Assembly: GCA_963772295.1 (NCBI GenBank)
Contig: CAVYWO010000020.1
Span: 186,001 to 250,000 of the forward strand
DNA from: AP-15 sp963772295
GTDB lineage: Bacteria; Pseudomonadota; Alphaproteobacteria; ATCC43930; CGMCC-115725
Length of the DNA stretch: 64,000 nt
Reading direction: 5' to 3'
The translations under genes were made by a program, and so were the position numbers. Positions 42,370-51,041 of the stretch are shown here, one piece after another (position 1 is the first letter of the stretch; each line of letters opens with the position of its first letter). The notes under the pieces were generated by a model that saw nothing but the letters and a program-made list of their open reading frames with translations, ran no database searches and had not been told where the DNA came from.

Positions 42370-42858
42370 TCAGCGGCCGGGCCGCAAGGTGATCGCGCCG
42401 ATGCCGGCGGCGACGTTCAAGCCGGTATTGCCTTCGACGCTGACCGGCTGCAGCGAGATCGTCCTGTTCGAGCCGCCGATCAGCACATTGGCGCCGACCC
42501 CGACCCCGACCGTCGCGCTCGCCGTGGCGCCGGCGTAGTCGCCGGCAAGCGCACCCGGCGCCACATTGGTGGTCGGCGCGAACACCGCCCAGACCAGCAC
42601 GCCGCCCTGGGTGTAGCCGATATCGACGCCGAACTTGTTGATCCTGCCGTAGTAATGCTCGGGGTGACCCGGCCCGGGCGACAGCACGCAACGCAACGCC
42701 CGCGAGGAACCGAAGACGAAGCCCCAGCCGCTCGCCACGTTGCAGCTGAGCGTTCCGATCCGCACGCCGGCGCCCTGCGCCTGCGCCGGCGCGCCGTGCA
42801 TCAACACTCCCGCCGCGATCCCGAGCGCGCCGATCGCCAAGCCTAGTATCCTGAGCAT
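42370..42858 (-). CDS. DUF992 family exported protein
   Basis: A 162-residue protein: signal peptide (LRILGLAIGALGIAAGVLMH, cleavage near AQA), then GTLSCNVASGWGFVFGSSRALRC (partly quoted), YYGRINKFGVDIGYTQGG and a Gly/Ala-rich end (ATVGVGVGANVLIGG). This matches DUF992, a periplasmic beta-rich family of alphaproteobacteria with no known role. GGAGG precedes the ATG. The two cysteines probably form a disulfide. Bases 42117-42369 upstream of the prenyltransferase hold no further gene. Confidence 0.88.
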   Translation of the reverse strand: MLRILGLAIGALGIAAGVLMHGAPAQAQGAGVRIGTLSCNVASGWGFVFGSSRALRCVLSPGPGHPEHYYGRINKFGVDIGYTQGGVLVWAVFAPTTNVAPGALAGDYAGATASATVGVGVGANVLIGGSNRTISLQPVSVEGNTGLNVAAGIGAITLRPGR

Positions 42859-42999
42859 TCCGCCGACCTCCGTTTCACGGGGACATCCCGCATTACGCGA
42901 TCTTGCCCGCTTCCGCATCAATTTACTATGGGCACAACGCCGCGCCCGCACCGTTTGCGGAGAATTTTCCGCATAGTCAAGGCCCGTCGCGGCGACGCC

Positions 43000-43029
43000 G
43001 TGACACCGGGGGGAAAGATACATTATATC
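43000..43029 (+). promoter_or_regulatory. Candidate promoter/operator of the metal ABC transporter
   Basis: GTGACA, 18 bases, TATATC lies 40 bases before the first gene of the transporter. The near-palindrome GATACATTATATC (43017-43029) covers the -10 and could be a metalloregulator site (Zur-like), but it does not match a consensus I can state with confidence. Confidence 0.3.
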
Positions 43030-43068
43030 AATAAGCCCTCGGGAAAAGCGCCGACCGCGAGCCTGCGC

Positions 43069-43989
43069 ATGCGCCACCCGCCAATCGATCTACGGCGACC
43101 CCGCTTTCGCCGCGAGCGTCGCCGCGGCATCCGCCGGGCCGTCCTCGGCGGGTTCGCCGGCCTCGTTACCGCGATCGCCGTGGCGCAGGCGGCGCCGATC
43201 AAGATCGTCGCCGCCGAGAATTTCTATGGCGATGTCGCCCGCCAGATCGGCGGCGGCAATGTCGACGTCACCAGCATTCTGACCAGCCCGGAAGGCGACC
43301 CGCACGCGTTCGAGGCGAATGCGGCAACTGCCCGGGCGATCGCCGATGCGGCCATCGTCATCTATAACGGAGCCGGCTACGATGCGTGGGCCGAGAAGCT
43401 GTTGTCGGCGTCGCCGTCGGCTTCCCGCGTGGTTTTGGTCGCCGCCAAGCTCGTTGACGGCAAGGCCGCCGACAACCCGCATCTCTGGTACGGGCCGGCA
43501 ACGATGCCGAAACTCGCGGCGGCCCTTGCCGCGGCACTCGAAGCGCTCGATCCCGGACACGCCCGCGATTATGCGCACCGTCTCGCCCTGTTCCGCGCCT
43601 CGTTCGCGCCACTCGCCGCGCGGATTGCGGCATTGCGCCGGAAAGCCGCGGGGACGCCGGTGGCCGCGACCGAACCGGTCTTCGGCCTCATGGCGGACGC
43701 CTTGGGCCTCGCGATGCGCGATCGCCGGTTTCAGCTGGCGGTCATGAACGGCACCGAGCCGAGCGCCTCGGTGATCGCCGCGTTCGCTGGAGAGCTGCGG
43801 GCGCGATCGGTCAAGATCTTGCTCTACAACACCCAAACCACGGCGGCGCTGACCGCGCAGATGCGGCGGATCGCGGCGCAAGCCGGCCTTCCGGTCGTCG
43901 GGGTTACCGAAACCGAGCCGCCGGGAAAGGATTACCAGGAGTGGATGCTGTCAACACTCGACGCCGTCGATCGGGCCCTCTCGCGCTAA
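43069..43989 (+). CDS. Zinc/manganese ABC transporter substrate-binding protein
   Basis: A 306-residue cluster A-I binding protein. The N-terminus is Arg-rich then hydrophobic (VLGGFAGLVTAIAVAQAA), followed by IVAAENFYGDVARQIGGG. Metal-ligand candidates are His in EGDPHAFEAN, His in DNPHLWYGP, and later E/D residues near VTETEPPGKDYQEWM. The His-rich loop of classical ZnuA is missing, so AztC-like zinc or manganese specificity is possible. The ATG at 43069 is chosen because the protein starts sensibly there; the frame is open for 47 more codons upstream. It overlaps the ATPase gene by 49 bases. Confidence 0.86.
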   Translation: MRHPPIDLRRPRFRRERRRGIRRAVLGGFAGLVTAIAVAQAAPIKIVAAENFYGDVARQIGGGNVDVTSILTSPEGDPHAFEANAATARAIADAAIVIYNGAGYDAWAEKLLSASPSASRVVLVAAKLVDGKAADNPHLWYGPATMPKLAAALAAALEALDPGHARDYAHRLALFRASFAPLAARIAALRRKAAGTPVAATEPVFGLMADALGLAMRDRRFQLAVMNGTEPSASVIAAFAGELRARSVKILLYNTQTTAALTAQMRRIAAQAGLPVVGVTETEPPGKDYQEWMLSTLDAVDRALSR

Positions 43990-44801
43990 AGAACGCGGCG
44001 ATCGAACTCGATCGGGTCACCCTTGCGCGCGGTCGCCGGATCGTGCTCGCCGATGTCAGCGCCTTGATTCGGCCGGGGGAATTCATCGGCGTCTTTGGTC
44101 CCAATGGCGCCGGCAAGACCACCCTGCTGCAGGCGATCCTCGGGTTGCATCGCGCGGCCGCCGGGGTGATCCGGGTGCTCGGCTCGCCGCCCGGGCGCGG
44201 CAATCGCAACGCCGGCTATCTGCCGCAGCGGCGTGGTGCCGTCGCCGACCTGCCGCTGCGGGGCTGGGATTTCGTCGCCAGCGCCTGCGACGGCTGGCGC
44301 TGGGGGCTTCCGCGCCTCGGCCGCGCCGGGCGCGAGAGTGTGGCGGCCGCGCTCGAGACGGTCGGCGCCGCGACCCTCGCCGCCCGGCGCCTCGGCGACC
44401 TCTCCGGCGGCGAATTGCAACGCCTGCTGCTGGCGCAGGCGCTGCTCGGCGCGCCGCAACTCTTGCTGCTCGACGAACCGCTGATCAGCCTCGACCCGCA
44501 TTTTCAACAGGAGGTCGTGGCCCTCGTCGCGACCATTCGGAAGATGCACGGCATCACGGTCCTGTTCACCGCACATGATCTCAATCCACTGCTTCCGGCG
44601 ATGGACCGGGTGCTCTATCTGGGCCAGGGCAGGGCCGCCCTGGGAACGGTGGAAGAGGTGATCCGGGACGACATCCTCTCGGACCTCTACGGGACGCCGA
44701 TCGAAGTATTGCGGGTCAAGGGGCGCATCGTCGTCGCGACCGCCGATGGCCCGTTCGAGACCGAAGCCCATCGCCACGACGCGGCACCGCGAGATGCTTG
44801 A
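43941..44801 (+). CDS. Metal ABC transporter ATP-binding protein
   Basis: A 286-residue ABC ATPase: Walker A GPNGAGKTT, signature LSGGELQRLLLAQAL, Walker B LLLLDEPLISLDP, and H-loop TAHDLNP. It powers the transporter with the proteins before and after. The start is GTG at 43941, inside the end of the binding-protein gene; no later ATG lies before Walker A. The stop overlaps the permease ATG. Confidence 0.9.
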   Translation: MDAVNTRRRRSGPLALKNAAIELDRVTLARGRRIVLADVSALIRPGEFIGVFGPNGAGKTTLLQAILGLHRAAAGVIRVLGSPPGRGNRNAGYLPQRRGAVADLPLRGWDFVASACDGWRWGLPRLGRAGRESVAAALETVGAATLAARRLGDLSGGELQRLLLAQALLGAPQLLLLDEPLISLDPHFQQEVVALVATIRKMHGITVLFTAHDLNPLLPAMDRVLYLGQGRAALGTVEEVIRDDILSDLYGTPIEVLRVKGRIVVATADGPFETEAHRHDAAPRDA

Positions 44802-45645
44802 CTACGAGTTCATGCGCACCGCCTTTCTCGCCGGCGGCATCGTCGCGATCATCGCCGGGGCGGTCGGGTATTTTCTGGTATTGCGCAACCTGACCTTCGC
44901 CGGTCATGCGTTTTCGCATATCGGCTTTGCCGGCGCGACCGGCTCGATCCTGCTCGGCATCGATCCGCTCTGGGGGCTGCTGGCCTTCACCCTCGCCGCG
45001 GCGGCGGCGATCGGTATCCTCGGCGACCGCCTGCGCAACCGCGATGTCGCGGTCGGCACCGTGCTGGCCTTGGCGCTCGGCCTCGGCGTTCTCTTTCTCT
45101 ACTTCTATACGACGAGCGCCAGTGCCACGACCGCGATCCTGTTCGGCAATCTGTTCGGGGTCGATTACCACACCTTGCGGGGCCTCTTGTGGTTGAGCCT
45201 CGTCGATCTCGTCGCCCTAGCGGCGATCGCGCGACCGCTGCTGTTCGCCACCCTGGCGCCGGAGCTCGCCGAGGCCAAGGGCGTCCGGCTCAAGCTCGTC
45301 TCCGTGCTGTTTCTCGCGATTGTCGCGATCGCCGTCGCCGAGGCGGCGCAGGTCGTGGGCGTGCTCTTGGTGTTCGCGTTGATGGTCGGACCGGCCGCAA
45401 CGGCATTGCGGCTCGCCTCGCAGCTGTCCCGGGGCGTGGCCCTCGCCGCCAGCCTCGCGCTCGCCGACGCCTGGGGCGGCACCGCCCTCGCTTACGTGAC
45501 CAATTGGCCGCCGACCTTCTGGATCGTGCTGTTGAGCTCTCTCGCCTATTTCCTCACCTTTGCCACACCGGCGTTAGCGCTGGACAGGATCGGGGCACCG
45601 GGGCGGGATCGCGGTCCCGCGGGGATTGTCCGGACGCGACGATGA
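44794..45645 (+). CDS. Metal ABC transporter permease (ABC-3 family)
   Basis: A 283-residue protein with about eight transmembrane helices, beginning FMRTAFLAGGIVAIIAGAVG and containing LTFAGHAFSHIGFAG, the ABC-3 loop typical of Zn/Mn permeases, and VVGVLLVFALMVGPAATAL. The ATG overlaps the ATPase stop by 8 bases. SBP, ATPase and permease thus form one translationally coupled operon. Confidence 0.9.
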   Translation: MLDYEFMRTAFLAGGIVAIIAGAVGYFLVLRNLTFAGHAFSHIGFAGATGSILLGIDPLWGLLAFTLAAAAAIGILGDRLRNRDVAVGTVLALALGLGVLFLYFYTTSASATTAILFGNLFGVDYHTLRGLLWLSLVDLVALAAIARPLLFATLAPELAEAKGVRLKLVSVLFLAIVAIAVAEAAQVVGVLLVFALMVGPAATALRLASQLSRGVALAASLALADAWGGTALAYVTNWPPTFWIVLLSSLAYFLTFATPALALDRIGAPGRDRGPAGIVRTRR

Positions 45646-45733
45646 ATAGCGTCGCGGTCCTCGCGTCTGGACATCGCGGGCGAGAAAGTCCACACATCTC
45701 GCGCTCGACAGACGACGGTGCGGATCGACTGAC

Positions 45734-46912
45734 GTGGGCGACGCGATCCTGGTTCTGAACGCCGGCTCATCGAGCCTCAAATTCACGCTGTATCTCGTCG
45801 GCAACGGCGGCGAGCTCGAGACGAAGCTGAGTGGGAACCTGGAGGAGCTTTACGGCCGGGCGCGGTTTCGCGCGCGGGATGCGGGTGGCGCCGTCGCGGG
45901 CCGGCACGACTGGAGCGAAGACGCGCCGCCGCAACATGAGGGCGCGCTCGAATTCCTGTTCGAGTGGCTGCAAACCGCGGCGAGCGGCACGCGGCTCGCC
46001 GCGGTTGGACACCGCGTCGTGCACGGCGGCACCGATTACGCCGCGCCGGTGCGGGTGGACGCAACCGTCCTCGAGAAGCTGGCTGCGCTCGTCCCGTTGG
46101 CGCCGCTGCATCAGCCGCACAACCTGATGCCGATCCGCGCCATCGCCGCGCGGCGGCCTGGGCTGGCGCAGGTCGCCGCCTTCGACACCGCGTTTCATCG
46201 CACCGCGCCGGCACTGGCTCAGGCCTTTGCGCTGCCGCCCGCGATCACCGAGCGCGGCGTGCGTCGCTACGGCTTTCATGGCCTGTCCTACGAATATATC
46301 GCCACTGTGCTGGCGCAAACGGATGCGCGCGCGGCCGCCGGCAAGACCGTGGTCCTGCACCTCGGCAATGGCGCCAGCATGTGCGCGATGGATGGCGGCA
46401 AAAGTGTCGCGACGACGATGGGGTTCACCGCCGTCGAGGGTCTGCCGATGGGGACGCGCAGCGGCAGCCTCGACCCCGGCGTGGTTCTCTTTTTGCTGCA
46501 GTCGCTCGGCATGGACGCCGGTGCGATCGAAAGGTTGCTCTATCACGAGTTGGGCCTGCTCGGCGTCTCCGGTGTGTCGAGCGATATGCGCGATCTCCTG
46601 GCCAGCGCCGAACCGCGAGCGAAATTCGCCATCGACCTGTTCGTCTATCGGATCGGCCGCGAGCTCGGCTCGCTCGCCGCCGCCTTGGGCGGCCTCGAGG
46701 CGATCGTGTTCACCGCCGGCATCGGCGAGCGGGCGGTCGCGGTCCGCGAGGCCGCGTGCCGGCAGGCGGCGTGGCTCGGCGTCGCTCTCGATGCGGCGGC
46801 GAACGCGCGTCACGGTCCGCGCATCAGCACGCCGTCGAGCCGGGTCGCCGCATGGGTGATCCCGACCAATGAGGAGCTGATGATCGCGCGGCACACGCTG
46901 GCGCTGATCTGA
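45734..46912 (+). CDS. ackA: Acetate kinase (possibly propionate kinase)
   Basis: A 392-residue ASKHA kinase: ILVLNAGSSSLKF at the start, GHRVVHGG, AFDTAFHR, RYGFHGLSYEYI, HLGNGASMCAMDGGKS, TRSGSLDPG and FTAGIGE. It interconverts acetate or propionate with its acyl phosphate. The start is GTG at 45734 and there is no clear ribosome site. No phosphotransacetylase gene is near; instead the gene is 28 bases before prpE, so a role in propionate/acetate activation is plausible. Confidence 0.92.
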   Translation: MGDAILVLNAGSSSLKFTLYLVGNGGELETKLSGNLEELYGRARFRARDAGGAVAGRHDWSEDAPPQHEGALEFLFEWLQTAASGTRLAAVGHRVVHGGTDYAAPVRVDATVLEKLAALVPLAPLHQPHNLMPIRAIAARRPGLAQVAAFDTAFHRTAPALAQAFALPPAITERGVRRYGFHGLSYEYIATVLAQTDARAAAGKTVVLHLGNGASMCAMDGGKSVATTMGFTAVEGLPMGTRSGSLDPGVVLFLLQSLGMDAGAIERLLYHELGLLGVSGVSSDMRDLLASAEPRAKFAIDLFVYRIGRELGSLAAALGGLEAIVFTAGIGERAVAVREAACRQAAWLGVALDAAANARHGPRISTPSSRVAAWVIPTNEELMIARHTLALI

Positions 46913-46940
46913 TCGGGCCGCGGTGGGCGGGAGACACGCG

Positions 46941-48863
46941 ATGACAGCAGGCTACGCCGAGACCTACCGCCGATCGCTCGAACGGCCGGAAGAGTTCTGG
47001 GCCGAGGCGGCCGAGGCGATCGACTGGGAACGGCGCTGGGACCGGGTGCTTGATCGGAGCCGACCGCCGTTTTACCGCTGGTTCCCAGGGGGCCGGCTCA
47101 ACACTTGCTGGAATGCGCTCGACCGCCATGTCGCGGCCGGCCGCGGCGAGCGCGTGGCGCTGGTCTGGGACAGTCCGGTCACCGGACAGATCAAGGAATT
47201 CACCTATCGCCAGCTGCGCGACGCCGTAACCCGGCTCGCCGGCGGCCTCCAAGGGCTCGGCGTCGCCACCGGCGATCGGGTCTTGATCTATATGCCGATG
47301 GTACCCGAAGCGGCGATCGCGATGCTGGCCTGCGCCCGCCTCGGCGCCGTCCATTCGGTCGTCTTCGGCGGCTTTGCCCCGCACGAGCTGGCGACCCGGA
47401 TCGACGACTGCAAGCCGCGCGTCGTCCTGTCGGCCTCATGCGGGATCGAGGTCGCGCGGATCATTCCCTACAAGCCGCTCCTCGAGGCCGCGATCGCCGA
47501 GGCGACGGCGAAGCCGGTGCACTGCGTCATTCTGCAGCGCCCGATGTGCCGGGCCGACCTCGTACCGGGGCGCGACCATGATTGGCACGATCTCACCGCC
47601 ACCGCGCCGCCGGCCGATTGCGTCCCAGTCGCCGCGACCGACCCGCTCTACATCCTCTACACTTCGGGCACGACCGGCGTCCCGAAGGGGGTCGTGCGCG
47701 ACAATGGCGGCCATGCGGTGGCGTTGCGCTGGTCGCTGCGGAACATCTATGGCGTGGCACCCGACGAGGTGTTCTGGACCGCCTCCGATGTCGGCTGGGT
47801 GGTCGGCCATTCCTACATCGTCTATGCCCCGCTGCTCCTGGGCTGCACCACGGTCATGTACGAAGGCAAGCCGGTCGGCACGCCCGACGCTGGCGCCTTC
47901 TGGCGGGTCGTCGAACAACACGGCGTGCGGGTACTCTTCACCGCGCCCACGGCGTTCCGCGCGATCAAGCGCGAAGACCCGGAAGGCCGGCTCATCCGCA
48001 GCCGCGATCTCGGCCGGTTCCGCGCCCTGTTTCTCGCCGGCGAGCGCGCCGATCCGCCCACCGTCGCCTGGGCCGAGGCGCAGCTGCGGGTCCCGGTCAT
48101 CGATCATTGGTGGCAGACCGAGACCGGCTGGCCGATTGCCGCCAACTGTCTCGGGATCGAGCGGCTGCCGGTCAAGCACGGCTCGGCGACGCGGGCGGTA
48201 CCGGGCTGGGACGTGCGCGTTCTCGACGCCACCGCCGCCGGCGCGGCGTCCGAGCGGAAGCCGGGCGAGATTGGCGCGCTCGCGGTCAAATTGCCGCTGC
48301 CGCCCGGCGCTCTGCCGACCCTGTGGCAGGCCGACGATAAATTCGTCGCCTCGTATCTGAGCGCCTTCCCCGGCTTTTACCAGACGGCCGACGCCGGCTT
48401 CATCGACGCCGACGGCTATATCCACGTCATGACCCGGACCGACGACATCATCAACGTCGCCGGGCATCGGCTCTCGACCGGCGGCATCGAGGAGGCGCTG
48501 GCCGGCCATCCCGACGTCGCCGAGTGCGCGGTGATCGGCGTTGCTGACCCGCTGAAGGGCCAGGTCCCGCTGGGCCTCTTGGTCTTGAAGGCCGGCGTCG
48601 CGCGCCCGGCCGAAGAGATCGAGCGCGAGGCGGTGCAGCGGGTGCGCGACCGCATCGGCCCGGTTGCGAGTTTTCATCGGGCGCTGATCGTCGCCGGTTT
48701 GCCGAAGACCCGGTCCGGCAAGATCCTGCGCGGCACGATGCGCCAGATCGCCGACGGCAACGATTACCCGATGCCGGCAACGATCGAGGATCCGGCGGTG
48801 CTCGGCGCCGTCGGCGCCGCCCTCGCCGCGGCCGGCTATGGCGGCGCGCGGCGCGACAGCTGA
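46941..48863 (+). CDS. prpE: Propionyl-CoA synthetase PrpE
   Basis: A 640-residue acyl-adenylating enzyme of the acetyl-CoA synthetase group: ADP-forming P-loop YTSGTTGVPKGVVRDNGGHA, WWQTETGWPIAAN, GYIHVMTRTDDIINVAGHRL and catalytic lysine region PKTRSGKILRGTMR. VVRDNGG favours propionyl- over acetyl-CoA synthetase. The ATG at 46941 follows GGGAG. It probably shares a transcript with ackA. Confidence 0.92.
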   Translation: MTAGYAETYRRSLERPEEFWAEAAEAIDWERRWDRVLDRSRPPFYRWFPGGRLNTCWNALDRHVAAGRGERVALVWDSPVTGQIKEFTYRQLRDAVTRLAGGLQGLGVATGDRVLIYMPMVPEAAIAMLACARLGAVHSVVFGGFAPHELATRIDDCKPRVVLSASCGIEVARIIPYKPLLEAAIAEATAKPVHCVILQRPMCRADLVPGRDHDWHDLTATAPPADCVPVAATDPLYILYTSGTTGVPKGVVRDNGGHAVALRWSLRNIYGVAPDEVFWTASDVGWVVGHSYIVYAPLLLGCTTVMYEGKPVGTPDAGAFWRVVEQHGVRVLFTAPTAFRAIKREDPEGRLIRSRDLGRFRALFLAGERADPPTVAWAEAQLRVPVIDHWWQTETGWPIAANCLGIERLPVKHGSATRAVPGWDVRVLDATAAGAASERKPGEIGALAVKLPLPPGALPTLWQADDKFVASYLSAFPGFYQTADAGFIDADGYIHVMTRTDDIINVAGHRLSTGGIEEALAGHPDVAECAVIGVADPLKGQVPLGLLVLKAGVARPAEEIEREAVQRVRDRIGPVASFHRALIVAGLPKTRSGKILRGTMRQIADGNDYPMPATIEDPAVLGAVGAALAAAGYGGARRDS

Positions 48864-48928
48864 GCGGTGTATTGCATCAGCGTCCGACCCGAAATGACGT
48901 GTGCACCTGATGTGTTGCCGGCTTTGAA

Positions 48929-49055
48929 CTCGTCTTGCCCGGACTTGGTCCGGGCATCCACGAGAACTGGAAAGGCTTGGACAGTCTTCGCGTGGATGGC
49001 CGGGCCCGACCCGCGGGTCAGGCCCGCGGGCTAAAGGCCCACCGGCCAAGACGAG
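48929..49055. repeat. Palindromic dispersed repeat, about 127 bp
   Basis: Ends CTCGTCTTGCCCGG (48929-48942) and, reversed, CTCGTCTTGGCCGG (49042-49055). The interior has GGACTTGGTCCGGGCATCC and GACCCGCGGGTCAGGCCCGCGGG hairpins, matching the element at 62904 in its CGTGGATGGCCGGGCCCGAC block. It fills most of the 361-base gap downstream of prpE, where it may end transcription; no gene is seen in the rest. Confidence 0.7.
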
Positions 49056-49224
49056 CGAGAGATATAACCTCTTGAAAACGACCGGTTAATTTTGGGTCAG
49101 GCTTTCAGCCAATTTCCTAGGCGGTGCCGACGCCGCTCCCGATAGCGGGGCGCCTCGCGCCGGCGCGCCGCTTCCGGCGGGATCGAAGAGCCGTTATTGT
49201 AGGCGCGGCAACGGGGGCGATCGC

Positions 49225-49635
49225 TTGACCGGATCGCAGAGGCTGCGGCGCGCGTCGTGGGCGGTTTGGCTCGCGGTGCTGGCGCTCGTTCTCGACGCGC
49301 TGGTCCCGATCCATCTCGCCCTCGACCTCGACGAGGCGCTCGGCGTCGCGCATCGCGCCGCGCCCGGAGCCATCGGTCGCGGTTTCGAATGGCGTCTGCT
49401 GGCGCTCGCCACCGGCCACGAGATCGGCGACGGCAAGCCCGACGGCGAGCATCGGCACCCGATCTGCCCGGCATTTGCCGCGCTCGGCGCCCTCGGCGGT
49501 TTTGCCACCATCGCGGCACCGGTGCTGCCGGCCCCCGCCTTGGCCGCGGCGTTGCCGGCCCCGGCGCCGCTCGCCGCCGCACCTGACCGCACTCCGGCCG
49601 CCGCCTACCGCTCCCGCGCCCCGCCGCTCGGCTGA
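49225..49635 (+). CDS. DUF2946-like exported small protein of the copper module
   Basis: A 136-residue protein with an N-terminal hydrophobic segment (WAVWLAVLALVLDALVPIHL), a HRHPICPAF motif and a Pro/Ala-rich C-terminus. The layout resembles DUF2946 proteins that often precede copper-resistance genes. The start is TTG at 49225; no ATG fits. It lies 79 bases before the porin-like gene and the copC/copD genes, which supports the call. Confidence 0.6.
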   Translation: MTGSQRLRRASWAVWLAVLALVLDALVPIHLALDLDEALGVAHRAAPGAIGRGFEWRLLALATGHEIGDGKPDGEHRHPICPAFAALGALGGFATIAAPVLPAPALAAALPAPAPLAAAPDRTPAAAYRSRAPPLG

Positions 49636-49713
49636 CCCTCTGCCATACCGAGCCTGCCGGACCGCCCTCGTGCGGCGCCGGCAATGTGTAATTCAAGGTT
49701 GGGAGCATCCTTT

Positions 49714-50625
49714 ATGGAGCGCGCTCTGCGGCGCGCGGCGGTCCTTGCCGCCGCCGCCTTCCTTGCCGACAATTCCGCGGCGCTGGCGCATGGCTTCGCC
49801 GGCGACCGCTTTTTCCCGGCGACGATCCTGACCGACGATCCGTTCGTCGCCGACGAAGCCTCGCTGCCGACGGTCACCCTCGACCCGACCGCAGCGGACG
49901 GCTCGCGCGAGGTCGACCTCGAAGCCGATCTGTCGATGCTGATCACCCCCAAATGGGATTTCACCCTCAGTAACTCTTGGGCGCATATCCACACCCCGGC
50001 CGTTGGTACGACGACCGGGCTCACCGGCCTGACCACCGGAACGCAATACCAGCTGTTCATCAACGCCGAGCACGAGGCGATGGCGCTCGCCGCACTCGAT
50101 GTGACCTGGGGAAATACCGGGCGGCTGGCGGCTGGGGCGCCCGGCTTCACCACCCTGTCGCCGACTTTCGACTTCGGGAAGGGCTTTGGCGACCTGCCCA
50201 ATTCGCTGCCCTGGCTGCGCCCTTTCGCCTTGACCGGTAATCTCGTTCTCAACTTTCCGACCGAGGCGCAGACCAACGGGATGCCGAACCCGAACAGCTT
50301 CTTTTATGGGTTCGCGGTCGAATACAGCATTCCGTACCTGCAGGGCCAGGTCAAAGACCTCGGCTGGGGGGCGCCGTTCAACCGATTGATCCCGCTCGTC
50401 GAGTTCGCGCTGACGACGCCCTTCAACCGCGGCCAGAGCGGCATGACGACCGGGACGGTGCAGCCCGGGGTGATCTGGGCCGGGCAATACTTTCAGGTCG
50501 GCGCCGAGATGATCATTCCGACCAACAGCCTCTCGGGGCACGGGATCGGCGGCCTCGTGCAGCTGCATTTCTATCTCGACGACCTGTTCCCGAAGAGCAT
50601 CGGCAGGCCGATCTCGCAATGGTGA
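49714..50625 (+). CDS. Exported outer-membrane-like protein of the copper module
   Basis: A 303-residue protein with a signal peptide (RRAAVLAAAAFLADNSAALA) and alternating amphipathic strands (KWDFTLSNSWAHIHTP; FALTGNLVLNFPTE; FQVGAEMIIPTNSL; GGLVQLHFYLDDLFP) suggesting a beta-barrel. GGGAG lies 8 bases before the ATG at 49714. The stop overlaps the copC start by 7 bases. No specific family is named with confidence; context links it to copper or metal handling. Confidence 0.75.
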   Translation: MERALRRAAVLAAAAFLADNSAALAHGFAGDRFFPATILTDDPFVADEASLPTVTLDPTAADGSREVDLEADLSMLITPKWDFTLSNSWAHIHTPAVGTTTGLTGLTTGTQYQLFINAEHEAMALAALDVTWGNTGRLAAGAPGFTTLSPTFDFGKGFGDLPNSLPWLRPFALTGNLVLNFPTEAQTNGMPNPNSFFYGFAVEYSIPYLQGQVKDLGWGAPFNRLIPLVEFALTTPFNRGQSGMTTGTVQPGVIWAGQYFQVGAEMIIPTNSLSGHGIGGLVQLHFYLDDLFPKSIGRPISQW

Positions 50626-50996
50626 GCCACCGGATGATCGTGGCGGCGGCGGTCCTCGCCGGAGCCGCCATGCTCGCGGCGCCCGCCGCCCGCGCTCACG
50701 CCTTCCTCGACCACGCCAGTCCCGCCGTCGGCAGCTCGCTGCCAACGCCCCCGGCCGCGGTGACGATGTGGTTCACGCAGCAGCTCGAACCGGCCTTTAC
50801 CACGGCAACGGTGAGCGACAAGTCCGGCAACCGCGTTGATGCCGGCCCGGCTCAGGTCGATGCCAACGATCCGACCGAGCTGCGGGTGCCGCTGAAGCCG
50901 CTGCCGCCCGGAACCTACACCGTCTCGTGGCACGCGCTCTCGGTCGACACCCATACGACGACCGGGCACTTCAGCTTCACGATCGGCGGCGGATGA
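50619..50996 (+). CDS. copC: Copper resistance protein CopC
   Basis: A 125-residue periplasmic protein: signal peptide (MIVAAAVLAGAAMLAAPAAR), then HAFLDHASPAVGS with the N-terminal copper-ligand His after cleavage, and the C-terminal VSWHALSVDTHTTTGHFSF block of CopC/YobA. It binds and delivers copper. ATG 50619 or 50634 are both possible. Followed by copD 45 bases on. Confidence 0.9.
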   Translation: MVSHRMIVAAAVLAGAAMLAAPAARAHAFLDHASPAVGSSLPTPPAAVTMWFTQQLEPAFTTATVSDKSGNRVDAGPAQVDANDPTELRVPLKPLPPGTYTVSWHALSVDTHTTTGHFSFTIGGG

Positions 50997-51041
50997 GCGG
51001 CGCGGCCCTGTAGCGCCGGTCCTTCGGGGAGAGCGGAGGCG

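Noticed and set aside
49097..49708. 203-codon leftward frame over the DUF2946-like gene
   Set aside because: Arg/Pro/Ala-rich low complexity with no ribosome site; the rightward frame has a membrane segment and copper-module context.
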